A stretch of DNA of 64,000 nt from Acidiflorens sp963847715 (lineage in GTDB: Bacteria; Acidobacteriota; Terriglobia; Terriglobales; Acidobacteriaceae): positions 310,001 to 374,000 of the forward strand of contig CAWKAZ010000002.1 of NCBI GenBank assembly GCA_963847715.1, given 5' to 3'. The number at the start of each line of letters is the position of its first letter. Positions within the stretch are counted from its first letter, which is position 1. The notes beneath the pieces are model-generated. The model had not been told where the DNA came from. It saw nothing but the letters and a program-made list of their open reading frames with translations, and did not search any database. The translations under genes were made by a program, and so were the position numbers. Shown here in pieces: positions 44,338-52,205 of this stretch.

Positions 44338-44874
44338 TCAACCCGCGCGGAAGTCGCGAACATCTTCTCCTGCTTTGAAGATCGGGACGATCGGAGATTG
44401 TTGCGCGGCTGAGAGCTTGCGGTGGATGTCTTCCACTTCCTGCTTCACCCATCCGACGCTGCTGACTTCGATCTGACCGTCCTGTCCAATCAGGAACAGG
44501 CTGGGAACGTTCGTGAGGCCATACGCATTCGACACCGCATAGCCGTTCGGATCATCGAGCAGGACGGGGAAAGTGACTCCGTATTCTTTCAGGAAGGCAG
44601 CGGTATCGCGCTGCTTGTCCTGCGAGATACCCACGATCGTGATGTTCTTGCCACCATGCGCTTTGTAGATGCGCTCGAGGTAGGGGAATGTATATTGGCA
44701 AACCGGACAGGAACCCTTGAAGAAGGCCGCGAGTACGGGCCCCTGTTTGAGCGCTTCCTGCAATGAGAATTTGCTGCCATCCACGGCGGGCAACGAAAAA
44801 TCGGGCGCTTTGGTTCCGGCCTGCAATGCAGCCATGTCTTTCGAACCTCCAAAAATGCGATCGAGCCACTTCAT
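44338..44874 (-). CDS. Thioredoxin-fold thiol oxidoreductase (TlpA/AhpC-TSA type)
   Basis: This 178-residue protein has the redox motif CPVC in FFKGSCPVCQYTFPYLERIY and the family opening AGTKAPDFSLPAVDG. The cis-Pro region is YGLTNVPSLFLIGQDG. No signal peptide is visible, so it is probably cytoplasmic, which is unusual for TlpA and closer to the AhpC/TSA redoxins. ATG 44874 is chosen because GAGG lies about 9 nt upstream and the gene then starts 17 bp after the mutY stop. The frame is open upstream into mutY. It would reduce disulfides or peroxides, and it shares a transcript with mutY, suggesting an oxidative-stress link. Confidence 0.85.
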   Translation of the reverse strand: MKWLDRIFGGSKDMAALQAGTKAPDFSLPAVDGSKFSLQEALKQGPVLAAFFKGSCPVCQYTFPYLERIYKAHGGKNITIVGISQDKQRDTAAFLKEYGVTFPVLLDDPNGYAVSNAYGLTNVPSLFLIGQDGQIEVSSVGWVKQEVEDIHRKLSAAQQSPIVPIFKAGEDVRDFRAG

Positions 44875-44891
44875 GCGAAATGCCTCACTCG

Positions 44892-45923
44892 TTAGATGAT
44901 GCCGCCAGCCCGGAGGATTTTCCGCGTCAACCCGGTGATGGGGATCTGCGGAATCTGGTCGATGGCGATCCATTTAGCCTTGGCGGCGGACGGGCCATTT
45001 CGCGACATTTCGCCTCGCAAAACATGGACGGTGTAATTGGTCACAGTAATCGAGTGGCGAAATGTGCGCCAGGGTGCAGCCGTCTTGTGACTGGGCGGAT
45101 CTGACGTCTGCGGCAATTCCCACATTCCGGGCATGAGCGAGTCGGTCTTCGGGCGCTGCACCAGGCGGACCTTCTGTGGTCCATCTCCATTCCTGCACTC
45201 GAGCGCACACCAGATTTCCTTCTTCTTCTGGCGGAGGGTCTTCACGGCGCGCGGAGATTCTCCCCGCGTGGCGCACCACTTTCGCACCGGGCACATCAGG
45301 CATAAGGGCTCGCGCGGAACGCAGACGGTTGCACCGAGTTCCATCATTGCCTGATTGAAATCTCCCGGCCGCGAGCTGACGAGGAGCGCCTGCGCATGTT
45401 GCCATGTTTGTGGAGTGGTTAGAGTGTTGCCGGTTAGTCTTTGCAGCACACGCTCTACGTTCCCATCGACCACAGCCACTGGTTCAGCAAACGCGATGCT
45501 CGCGACGGCGGCCGCCGTATAGCGCCCAATTCCGGGAAGCGTCTGGAGTTCCTCGGCAGTTTGCGGAAATTCGCCACTCCTTTTCTCGACAAGTTCCTTC
45601 GCGCATTGATGCAGGAAGCGCGCGCGGCGGTAGTAGCCTAGTCCGCTCCACGCGGCCAGCACGTCATCTTCGGAGGAGGCGGCGAGCGCATGCATATTGG
45701 GAAAACGCTCCAGGAACATGCGGTAATGCTCGAGCACGGCTGCAACGCGCGTCTGCTGCAGCATGATTTCGCTGAGCCAGATGCGGTAGGAATCTTTGGT
45801 TGCCCGCCACGGAAGGTCGCGGCGATTCGCGTCGTACCAACGGAGAAGCGAGCTGCGGAACGCGGCTTTCTGTTTGACTGCTGGAGACGCGGCAAGCCGC
45901 GTCTCTACTGTGGGACCGATCAT
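44892..45923 (-). CDS. mutY: A/G-specific adenine DNA glycosylase MutY
   Basis: This 343-residue base-excision repair enzyme removes adenine mispaired with 8-oxoguanine. The DNA-binding N-terminus is WYDANRRDLPWRATKDSYRI and SEIMLQQTRVAAVLEHY. The helix-hairpin-helix is LQTLPGIGRYTAAAVASIAF, and the catalytic Asp is in VAVVDGNVERVLQRL. The 4Fe-4S loop is complete (CVPREPLCLMCPVRKWC, C-x6-C-x2-C-x5-C). A NUDIX-like 8-oxoG recognition domain ends the protein (about 240-340). ATG 45923 overlaps the stop of the upstream lipoprotein gene (ATGA). Residues ~5-14 are encoded by a perfect palindrome (45884-45905), probably a mobile repeat that added this N-terminal stretch. Confidence 0.95.
   Translation of the reverse strand: MIGPTVETRLAASPAVKQKAAFRSSLLRWYDANRRDLPWRATKDSYRIWLSEIMLQQTRVAAVLEHYRMFLERFPNMHALAASSEDDVLAAWSGLGYYRRARFLHQCAKELVEKRSGEFPQTAEELQTLPGIGRYTAAAVASIAFAEPVAVVDGNVERVLQRLTGNTLTTPQTWQHAQALLVSSRPGDFNQAMMELGATVCVPREPLCLMCPVRKWCATRGESPRAVKTLRQKKKEIWCALECRNGDGPQKVRLVQRPKTDSLMPGMWELPQTSDPPSHKTAAPWRTFRHSITVTNYTVHVLRGEMSRNGPSAAKAKWIAIDQIPQIPITGLTRKILRAGGII
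45884..45905. repeat. Perfect palindrome within the mutY 5' end
   Basis: Ten-base arms gagacgcggc and gccgcgtctc flank a 2-nt loop. The repeat is read through in frame as part of VETRLAASPA. Similar sequences ('gagacgcgg...ccgcgtctc') are familiar as dispersed repeats in acidobacterial genomes. Confidence 0.75.
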
Positions 45924-46393
45924 TGCGGGGTGACGCTGTGCGCGATGGCAACCCATCCAGCCTTTTGCTGTTGCCACACGGTCATCATATGTTGCGGTCC
46001 GGAGGGCAATGGCTGACTGCCGGCGGTCCCGTTTAGCGTGACCGTGTACGTAACCACGATCGTCGATCCGTTCAATTCCGTCTTCAAATCGCCGAGCGAG
46101 TAGTCTTTTAGTTGCCAGTTGCGGTATTGGTCGAGCGTTGCGGCGCGGTCAACGGTTCCGGTGGGCGTCACGCCGGCATAATTCGAAGCGATCGCGCGCT
46201 CAATTTCCACCCAATTCGACGCCTGCACATTTTTCCAGAAGACGCGCTCGAGTCCCTCGCCACCGGTGGCCTCGGCGAAGGCTTTTGCCGGGTGATCGCC
46301 ATAAAAAGTGCAGGCCGACGTCAATATCAGCGCAACCGTCAGCATCGAAATCAGCGGAAGAGTCGGGAACTTGCCAGCCATCTTCAGACGCAT
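45920..46393 (-). CDS. Lipoprotein with NTF2/SnoaL-like domain
   Basis: This 157-residue protein has a signal sequence and lipobox (LILTSAC) followed by TFYGDHPAKAFAEATGG. The domain (about 50-155) has the pattern of the DUF4440/SnoaL group: VFWKNVQASNWVEIERAIAS, NYAGVTPTGTVDRAATLDQY and HMMTVWQQQKAGWVAIAHS. These folds are versatile binding or enzyme scaffolds, so a specific role cannot be given. The stop overlaps the mutY start by 4 nt, making it the first gene of a three-gene unit (lipoprotein, mutY, thioredoxin-like). Confidence 0.8.
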   Translation of the reverse strand: MRLKMAGKFPTLPLISMLTVALILTSACTFYGDHPAKAFAEATGGEGLERVFWKNVQASNWVEIERAIASNYAGVTPTGTVDRAATLDQYRNWQLKDYSLGDLKTELNGSTIVVTYTVTLNGTAGSQPLPSGPQHMMTVWQQQKAGWVAIAHSVTPQ

Positions 46394-46528
46394 GGCGTGA
46401 TTGTATCGCGACCCGGCTCGCGTGGGGACGCCGCACCGCCCCGCTCCTACACATCGCCAATTGACCGCTGCGCGAGCGCCCGCGATAATGAAAGAGCCTG
46501 GTAGTACGCAACACTACGCGTGGACCAT

Positions 46529-46558
46529 AATTCGCACTGGCAGAATTCGCACTGGCAG
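46529..46558 (+). repeat. 15-bp perfect tandem duplication
   Basis: The unit aattcgcactggcag occurs twice in a row, directly before the AGGA ribosome binding site of the gene at 46566. It may be a slippage duplication in the leader or a paired regulator site. Confidence 0.7.
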
Positions 46559-46565
46559 GATGTTT

Positions 46566-46790
46566 ATGACCGATTTCGACCGCAAGGTGGAAGAAGCTTC
46601 CGCGCGTCTCAATCGCTCGGTAACGAATATTGCCGAGAGTCTGGAAAAAGAGACTGCGGAACTGGTGACCTATCTGAACAACGAGGTGGTGCCGGCGGTG
46701 CGGACCCATTCCTCGAAAGCGCTGCGCACGGCGGCTGGAAAACTCTCCGAGTTCGCGGAATATCTGGAATCCCATCCCAAGACGTCTTGA
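46566..46790 (+). CDS. Small amphipathic helical protein
   Basis: This 74-residue protein is nearly all helix: MTDFDRKVEEASARLNRSVT, EKETAELVTYLNNEVVPAVR and AAGKLSEFAEYLESHPK. It has no Cys, no signal peptide and no membrane segment. The ATG at 46566 has AGGA 5 nt upstream; longer frames reach back to 46401 but have a non-protein-like N-terminus. Its stop overlaps a TTG start of the RlpA-like gene (TTGA). Coiled-coil-like small proteins of this sort are common in Acidobacteriota, but the function is unknown. Confidence 0.75.
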   Translation: MTDFDRKVEEASARLNRSVTNIAESLEKETAELVTYLNNEVVPAVRTHSSKALRTAAGKLSEFAEYLESHPKTS

Positions 46791-47575
46791 ATCGCCTTCG
46801 CTCCATTGATCGAGTTGACTCGCGCTGGCGACGATGGAAGCTAGCGTCAGCAACCTGCGCGTTCTTCGTCGTTTTGGGTAGTGCGCTTTTGAGCGGCTGC
46901 GGTCACAAGCATACACAGGCGCAGGTGCCGCCTCCTCCGATGCCGCAGGAAAAACCGATTGGTCCTCCTCCCTCTACTGGAAATGCTGGCGAAGCGGAGA
47001 AGATCGACGTTCCCGCCGGCGCGAAGCCGATTTTTGAAGAAACGGGAATGGCCAGCTGGTATGGAGCTCCGTATCACAACCGCCGCGGATCGAACGGCGA
47101 AATCTACGACATGAACGCCATGACGGCAGCGCATCTCACTCTGCCGCTGGGATCAATCGTCCGCATCACGAATCTGAAAACCGAACATTCAGCGGTCGTG
47201 CGTATCACCGACCGTGGACCCTTCGTTGAGGGACGCATCGTCGATCTCTCGCTCGCCGCCGCCAAGGCGCTGGATGTGTACTTGCCGGGCACGGCCAAGG
47301 TTCGGTTGGAAGTCCTGCAGTCGCCTGCTCCGCTTGATACGGGTGGCCGCTGGGCGGTGCAGATCGGCTCTCTGAGCGACGAGAGAATCGCCGCTGAGTT
47401 GCAAACCCATCTGCAGAAGCGTTACCTGACTGCGAAAGTCCTGAAATTTCCGAGCCCGGTTGGAGGATGGTGGGTGCGGGTGCGGGTGCTGGACGACGAT
47501 CGCCAGCGCGCGACCGCATTAGCACGCGAGACCGAGACGGAACAGGGATCAGTGTTTCTGGTGAGGCTCGACTGA
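46787..47575 (+). CDS. RlpA-like septal lipoprotein with SPOR domain
   Basis: This protein of about 262 residues has a signal sequence and lipobox (LGSALLSGC), then a Pro-rich linker. The double-psi beta-barrel has GMASWYGAPYHNRRGSNGE, MTAAHLTLPLGSIVRITNL and VVRITDRGPFVEGRIVDLS, with the conserved catalytic Asp and surrounding residues. The C-terminal SPOR domain (GGRWAVQIGSLSDERIAAEL, GWWVRVRVLDDD) binds denuded peptidoglycan at division sites. RlpA proteins are lytic transglycosylases or septal structural factors. No ATG suits the start; a TTG at 46787, overlapping the upstream stop, is the best choice because it precedes the signal sequence closely. Confidence 0.9.
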   Translation: MNRLRSIDRVDSRWRRWKLASATCAFFVVLGSALLSGCGHKHTQAQVPPPPMPQEKPIGPPPSTGNAGEAEKIDVPAGAKPIFEETGMASWYGAPYHNRRGSNGEIYDMNAMTAAHLTLPLGSIVRITNLKTEHSAVVRITDRGPFVEGRIVDLSLAAAKALDVYLPGTAKVRLEVLQSPAPLDTGGRWAVQIGSLSDERIAAELQTHLQKRYLTAKVLKFPSPVGGWWVRVRVLDDDRQRATALARETETEQGSVFLVRLD

Positions 47576-47685
47576 CAATTTTTTACAACGTGTCGTTGGC
47601 GGCGCGTAGTATCGTGGCAAGGATTCTCGAAACTAACTCCGGGTTTGCCGGGCGATGGTAACTCCAGGCAAGAGGAGACTTACTG

Positions 47686-48027
47686 ATGGCGGACTGCCTG
47701 TTCTGCCGCATCATTCGCGGTGAAGTACCTTCCAGAAAAGTCTATGAAGACGAGCACACGTTCGCCTTCGAAGATTTGAACCCGCAAGGCCCAACGCATG
47801 TGCTGGTGATCCCCAAGAAGCACATCGCGGGTTTGAAGGAAGCTGTGGCCGAAGACGCGGAACTGGTGGGACGCTGCCACCTGGCTGCCGCGCACATTGC
47901 TCGTCAGCGGTCCATTGAAGACGGCTATCGCACCGTGCTTAACGTAGGACCGCGCGCCGGGCAATCAGTATTCCATCTGCACGTGCACCTGATCGGCGGC
48001 CGCTCTTTGCAATGGCCACCGGGGTAG
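47686..48027 (+). CDS. HIT-family nucleotide-binding protein
   Basis: This 113-residue protein of the HINT branch of histidine-triad hydrolases acts on nucleoside phosphoramidates and adenylated compounds. It starts CLFCRIIRGEVPSRKVYED, with VLVIPKKHIAGL mid-domain and the triad HLHVHLIGG near the C-terminus. Length and motifs are typical and the catalytic His residues are intact. GAGGAG lies about 9 nt before the ATG. It is transcribed alone and is followed by an inverted repeat. Confidence 0.95.
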   Translation: MADCLFCRIIRGEVPSRKVYEDEHTFAFEDLNPQGPTHVLVIPKKHIAGLKEAVAEDAELVGRCHLAAAHIARQRSIEDGYRTVLNVGPRAGQSVFHLHVHLIGGRSLQWPPG

Positions 48028-48036
48028 CCAGGTATT

Positions 48037-48099
48037 AGGTCTCAGGTGTCAGGAAAATCCTTCGATTCGCGCATTGGGTTTTCCTGACACCTGAGACCT
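48037..48099. repeat. Perfect 21-bp inverted repeat (ggtctcaggtgtcagg type)
   Basis: Arms at 48037-48057 and 48079-48099 are perfectly complementary over 21 bp, with a 21-nt loop. The arms are built from tcaggt/tcagg units and end in AAAA/TTTT at the loop side. It follows the HIT gene and may double as a terminator, but related repeats at 42394 and 57263 suggest a dispersed family. Confidence 0.85.
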
Positions 48100-48158
48100 A
48101 CGACCTCACACCTTTCTCGAAGTCTTCCCGCTCCCAATCTCTGGCTTACAATCGTGGG

Positions 48159-48359
48159 ATGGCAAACCTGACTTTGGTGTACGGTCTGCGCCTTCTGCCT
48201 TCCGACGAGGTCGCGGAGATCGGCTCAGCTACGATCAAACTGAAAAATGGCAGGGAAGCGCACGTCACGATGCACATTCTCGAAGGCGGCAAGGACGAGA
48301 TTGAGACGCAGCTTCGAACCAGTCTGTCGGCCTTTTTCGACTTCTATCCTGAAATTTGA
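48159..48359 (+). CDS. Small conserved-looking protein of unknown function
   Basis: This 66-residue protein reads ANLTLVYGLRLLPSDEVAE, ATIKLKNGREAHVTMHILEG and GKDEIETQLRTSLSAFFDFY. It is compact, with beta strands and a helix, and lacks motifs I know. It precedes the phosphatase gene on the same strand by 46 bp and may share its transcript. The single ATG start has no strong ribosome binding site. Confidence 0.6.
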   Translation: MANLTLVYGLRLLPSDEVAEIGSATIKLKNGREAHVTMHILEGGKDEIETQLRTSLSAFFDFYPEI

Positions 48360-48405
48360 CGCCATAGTTGGCGTCTTATAAGTGGGCGGCGCATCAGAGA
48401 ACGGA

Positions 48406-50550
48406 ATGAGACTGGTTTCCCTGGAGATCGAGAGCAAGTTGCGCGACATCGGGCTCTGGCCGCAGAGCCGGACCGCGTGGGCGACTCTGTACGTGCTCGC
48501 GCTCGATTTACTTCTATTCGCGTTGCAGGTCCTTACTCGCCATGCTCGTCCAGCGATCTCTGAGAGTCTCGAGGGCTGGGTCAGCTTTCTTAGCGGGGTT
48601 GCAATCATCCTGCTGGTTCTCTCAGCTTACCGCTGGCTGCGCGCCCAGGTCTTGTGGCGTCTGCGGAACCGCCTCATCGTTACCTACGTCTTCATCGGAG
48701 TGATTCCCGTCTTTCTGCTGGTGGTTATTTCGCTCCTCACTCTTTATCTTTTCTTCGGGCAGTTTGCCAGCTTTGTCGTCACTTCCGACATCACGACTCA
48801 CTTGCGCAGTATGGAGTCCGCAAATCGAACCATTGCGCATCATCTATCCAGTCATATTGCGGAGGGCGAGAAACTTAGTGCTGAACTGGTCGGCCGCGTC
48901 CGCCCGTATCGGCCGGAATGGGGACGGAGACAGCTGTGCGCTTGGTACGGCCATCAGCCGCAACCGTTCTGTTCCGGTCCGGAAGGTGCGGCAGCGTTCA
49001 CCGCTCCCGCTTTTGTGAAGGATAATTTTCGCGAGATCGTTCGGGATCACGGTGCTCTCTACCTGCGGACCGCGACGGTGATTGGGGCGGAGCCTCAGCG
49101 TTTGCGCGTGATTTCGAGCGAACCGCTCGACAAGGCACTGCTCGAGGAGATCGCCGCAGAGCTCGGGGAAATCACGCTGCTGCAGCCGAAGGCTTCGGCT
49201 GCGAACCTGCCTGCGGAAGACAGAAACAAACAAGGGCTCCTGATGAGTTCGGGCGAGATGGTTTCCGAAGACGGGCGGCAGTTCGAACCCACGTTTACTG
49301 TCGGGGCGCTTCCCGCCAAAAGCAGAGCGGTCGATCCCGAGATCATTTTCGGTGGAGAGCTCATGATCGTGGATTGGACCTCGATGACGGGAAAACCACA
49401 GCGGACCGGAGCGCTGGGCGTGCACACGCGACCGTCCGTGCTGTACGCGAGATTGTTTGCGGCGCTCGGAAGCTATGCCCAAGTAATCGAGAACCTGCTG
49501 CTCATCATCGCGGTGGTGTTCGCCATCATCGAACTGCTGGCATTGTTCATTGGCACCAAGCTGACGCGCAGCATCACATCGGCAGTTGACCAACTTTACG
49601 AAGCCACCAAGCACGTGAATCGCGCCGACTTCAGCCATCGCATTCCTGTGCAGTCAACGGACCAATTGGCAACGCTGGCAAACTCGTTCAACTCGATGAC
49701 CACATCGATCGAGAAGCTGGTGCAGGAGCAAAAAGAAAAGCAGCGTCTCGAAGGAGAATTGGCGATCGCGCAGGAAGTGCAGGCCCAGCTCTATCCGAAA
49801 TTGATTACGCAGCTGGACACGCTGGAGGTTCACGGATTCTGTCGTCCGGCGCGGACGGTGAGCGGCGACTACTACGATTTTCTTGCGCTCAATTCCGACA
49901 AACTGATGCTGGCGGTTGGCGACATCAGCGGCAAAGGAATTTCGGCTGCGCTGCTCATGGCGACCATTCACTCGGCCGTGCGCGCTTACACCATCGAAGA
50001 CGTTCCCGTATTGCGCGAACCTGCCGCGGTCGGTGCTGGCGCAGGCTCTGGATTGATGCTGGCGTCTGAATCGCGTGGAGCCGATGCGTCGCCAGCGATG
50101 CTGCTTTCACTTCTCAACCATCAGCTTTATGAGAGCACTCCGATGGCGAAGTACGCGACGTTGTTTTTAGCAATCTACGATGGAGCGACACGACGCCTCA
50201 CTTACGCCAACGGCGGCCATTTGCCTCCAATCCTAATTTCTGACGATGGTTCATCACAGTTGCTGTCTTGTGGCGGGACGGTGGTCGGGCTATTCGACAA
50301 TTTGAGCTTTCCCGAAGCGACCGTGCAGTTTCGTCCCGGCGACATCCTGGTTACTTACAGCGACGGAGTCACCGAGCCGGAAAATGATTATGGCGAGTTT
50401 GGGGAAGACCGCCTGATCCAACTTGTGCGTGAGAATCGTCACCTGCCGCTGGAGCGCATCACGGAGATTGTCACCAGCGCTGTGATGGATTGGATCGGCG
50501 ACAACGAGCAGCCGGACGACGTGACGGTTGTGCTGGCGCGAGCGCGGTAG
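48406..50550 (+). CDS. Membrane HAMP-SpoIIE serine phosphatase
   Basis: This 714-residue PP2C-type phosphatase is of the RsbU/SpoIIE class. Membrane helices occur near 25-45, 60-80 and 95-125 (VFIGVIPVFLLVVISLLTLY), with a periplasmic sensor region (about 130-360). Another helix precedes the HAMP domain (LTRSITSAVDQLYEATKHVN), then a signalling helix (EKLVQEQKEKQRLEGELAIA). The catalytic domain has VSGDYYDFLALNSDKLMLAV, GDISGKGISAALLMATIHS, TYANGGHLPPILI and VTYSDGVTEPEN. Metal-binding Asp residues are present. It would dephosphorylate an anti-anti-sigma factor in a partner-switching pathway; none is adjacent. ATG 48406 is preferred over GTG 48382 on spacing of an upstream GAGA. Confidence 0.9.
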   Translation: MRLVSLEIESKLRDIGLWPQSRTAWATLYVLALDLLLFALQVLTRHARPAISESLEGWVSFLSGVAIILLVLSAYRWLRAQVLWRLRNRLIVTYVFIGVIPVFLLVVISLLTLYLFFGQFASFVVTSDITTHLRSMESANRTIAHHLSSHIAEGEKLSAELVGRVRPYRPEWGRRQLCAWYGHQPQPFCSGPEGAAAFTAPAFVKDNFREIVRDHGALYLRTATVIGAEPQRLRVISSEPLDKALLEEIAAELGEITLLQPKASAANLPAEDRNKQGLLMSSGEMVSEDGRQFEPTFTVGALPAKSRAVDPEIIFGGELMIVDWTSMTGKPQRTGALGVHTRPSVLYARLFAALGSYAQVIENLLLIIAVVFAIIELLALFIGTKLTRSITSAVDQLYEATKHVNRADFSHRIPVQSTDQLATLANSFNSMTTSIEKLVQEQKEKQRLEGELAIAQEVQAQLYPKLITQLDTLEVHGFCRPARTVSGDYYDFLALNSDKLMLAVGDISGKGISAALLMATIHSAVRAYTIEDVPVLREPAAVGAGAGSGLMLASESRGADASPAMLLSLLNHQLYESTPMAKYATLFLAIYDGATRRLTYANGGHLPPILISDDGSSQLLSCGGTVVGLFDNLSFPEATVQFRPGDILVTYSDGVTEPENDYGEFGEDRLIQLVRENRHLPLERITEIVTSAVMDWIGDNEQPDDVTVVLARAR

Positions 50551-50558
50551 TGGGAACG

Positions 50559-50981
50559 TTAGATCGTCTCAATTTTCAGAGCAGGAAACGCCGCTCGGTA
50601 TAAGCGTATGTCCGCAGTCAGAAGCCGATAATCGTGCTCGGCGGCGTGGGCGCCGATTAGGAAGTCGGCCAGAATGCGGCGCGCACCGAAATCGCGATGT
50701 TTTCTGCGCCTTTCCGCGTAACTTCGGAAGGCGTTGCCGGCGGATCGCCAAACTCGCTCATTTAGTTCCCAATCAATCGCAATTCGCGTGCTTTCAAAGA
50801 ACGCTCCCACAAAATCTTCGCTGCGTCCTGGAGCGGCGATCAGCTCGGCGAAGACGGGAGCGGCCGCGACGAGATTCCCGTGACGAAAAGCGGCTTCGAG
50901 CGCGGTGCGAGCGGCCGCAGTCGCTGCTGGGTCCTCGTCCCACAGCGCGACAATCACGTTCGTGTCGATCGCGGTTGTCAT
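50559..50981 (-). CDS. PIN-domain toxin (VapC-like)
   Basis: This 140-residue PIN-domain RNase of the VapC type has AIDTNVIVALWDEDPAA with the first catalytic Asp, VFAELIAAPG with the conserved Glu, and DFGARRILADFLIGAHA with the later acidic residues. It closes with RLLTADIRLYRAAFP. The acidic set looks complete. It starts 13 bp after an AbrB-type gene on the same strand, the standard antitoxin-toxin order. The frame is open upstream to 51173, but ATG 50981 gives the normal PIN N-terminus. Confidence 0.9.
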   Translation of the reverse strand: MTTAIDTNVIVALWDEDPAATAAARTALEAAFRHGNLVAAAPVFAELIAAPGRSEDFVGAFFESTRIAIDWELNERVWRSAGNAFRSYAERRRKHRDFGARRILADFLIGAHAAEHDYRLLTADIRLYRAAFPALKIETI

Positions 50982-50994
50982 TTGTCTGCCAGCG

Positions 50995-51240
50995 TCAGTC
51001 GTTATGACCGCGCATCTCGCGGAGCCATCGATTGATGGCCTTCTTGCCAGAAGGGATTCCGGGATTGCCGATGCCGGCGTATTTGGCGAAAACGCTTTCG
51101 TTGCGCACGGGCCGGATATGGACTCCATTGTTGTCGCTCTCGAAAAGCAGCCGGTCACCGGCGCGAACCCCAAGGAGGCGGCGGACTTCGATGGGTACGG
51201 TGATTTGGCCTTTGCTCGTAATCTTGGCTTGTTTCTTCAT
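50995..51240 (-). CDS. SpoVT/AbrB-type antitoxin (VapB-like)
   Basis: This 81-residue protein has an N-terminal swapped-hairpin DNA-binding domain: AKITSKGQITVPIEVRRLLG, then RAGDRLLFESDNNGVHIRPV. A short C-terminal tail (INRWLREMRGHND) probably binds the toxin. It precedes the PIN gene by 13 bp and should repress its own promoter as well as neutralise the toxin. ATG 51240 is preferred to a TTG at 51252. Confidence 0.9.
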   Translation of the reverse strand: MKKQAKITSKGQITVPIEVRRLLGVRAGDRLLFESDNNGVHIRPVRNESVFAKYAGIGNPGIPSGKKAINRWLREMRGHND

Positions 51241-51292
51241 GGCGATGCCCAATTCCTTACCTTAACACAGAATTCCTTACTTTGGAAGGAAG

Positions 51293-52141
51293 TTACGGTA
51301 ACGACAGCGGCCGCGTTATCTTCATTCCGGCGGAATCGTTTGAGAACAGAAACTCGTAGGTTTGATCAACCCATGGGCCGAGCAAGCTGATCCGGACCAG
51401 GAAGCGCTGGCCTACGAGCCGGTGTTCCGGCTTTTTCATCTGCGGATAGGTGTAGCTGTCGTTGTTGAAGGCGTAGAACTCTCCGGTCTGGTCATCGCGA
51501 AACGCGATGTCCAGACTATGTTCTTCTTCGATCCCAAACTCCATCTTGGTCAGGTCATTCCGGTGCTGGCGGAAGTCACGGACGGATGGCTGATTGCTGT
51601 CCGCCCACTTGCCTTCGATGGTCAGAAGGAGTCTTCCTTCCGATGCAGGTTCCAGAAAACGAATTTTTGCGCGAACGTCGCGCGCAACAGAATTGGGGAG
51701 CGGCAGTCCGGGCGGCTTGTTCACGAAACGTACTCTCAAGAAGGAAACAACATTGGACACGTTGCCGACGGCCTGAATCTGCATGGGCTCGACATACTGC
51801 GCGGTCGGCTCGCGAAGGACAATGTGCGGACGGGCCTGATCAATCAGTTGCAGCTTCGTGCGGTATTCGTCCCGCTGGCGTTCGCGCTTGCGCACTGCTC
51901 GAAAAGCCACCTCGACGAAAAGGATGACATTCACGGCCAGCGTGATGATCACCTTCCAGTGCCAGAGTAGATCAGTTGCCGTCGCGAGATAGCGAAAGTA
52001 TTGCTGGGTGTCAGGAACCTTGTCAGCAATTACATCGCCCCACAGGATCACGCCAAGCACGGCGTTCGCCGCCCACACGACTGGGCTGCCGAGAGTTTGC
52101 ATCCAGAGGTATGCACGGGTTGTGTTGGGCGGCAACTCCAT
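51293..52141 (-). CDS. Membrane-anchored protein of unknown function
   Basis: This 282-residue protein has two N-terminal hydrophobic segments (SPVVWAANAVLGVILWGDVI and VIITLAVNVILFVEVAFRAV), then a basic stretch (KRERQRDEYRTKL). A soluble beta-rich domain (about 100-280) carries VEPMQIQAVGNVSNVVSFLR and NRFLVRISLLGPWVDQTYEF-like strands. I do not recognise the family. It lies downstream of the S46 peptidase on the same strand with a 64-bp gap and may be co-transcribed with it. Confidence 0.65.
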   Translation of the reverse strand: MELPPNTTRAYLWMQTLGSPVVWAANAVLGVILWGDVIADKVPDTQQYFRYLATATDLLWHWKVIITLAVNVILFVEVAFRAVRKRERQRDEYRTKLQLIDQARPHIVLREPTAQYVEPMQIQAVGNVSNVVSFLRVRFVNKPPGLPLPNSVARDVRAKIRFLEPASEGRLLLTIEGKWADSNQPSVRDFRQHRNDLTKMEFGIEEEHSLDIAFRDDQTGEFYAFNNDSYTYPQMKKPEHRLVGQRFLVRISLLGPWVDQTYEFLFSNDSAGMKITRPLSLP

Positions 52142-52205
52142 GGCCGGGAATTATAGCCGAGGCCTGTTACAGATTTCGCCTGTTACTAACTTTCGCGGAG
52201 TTGTC

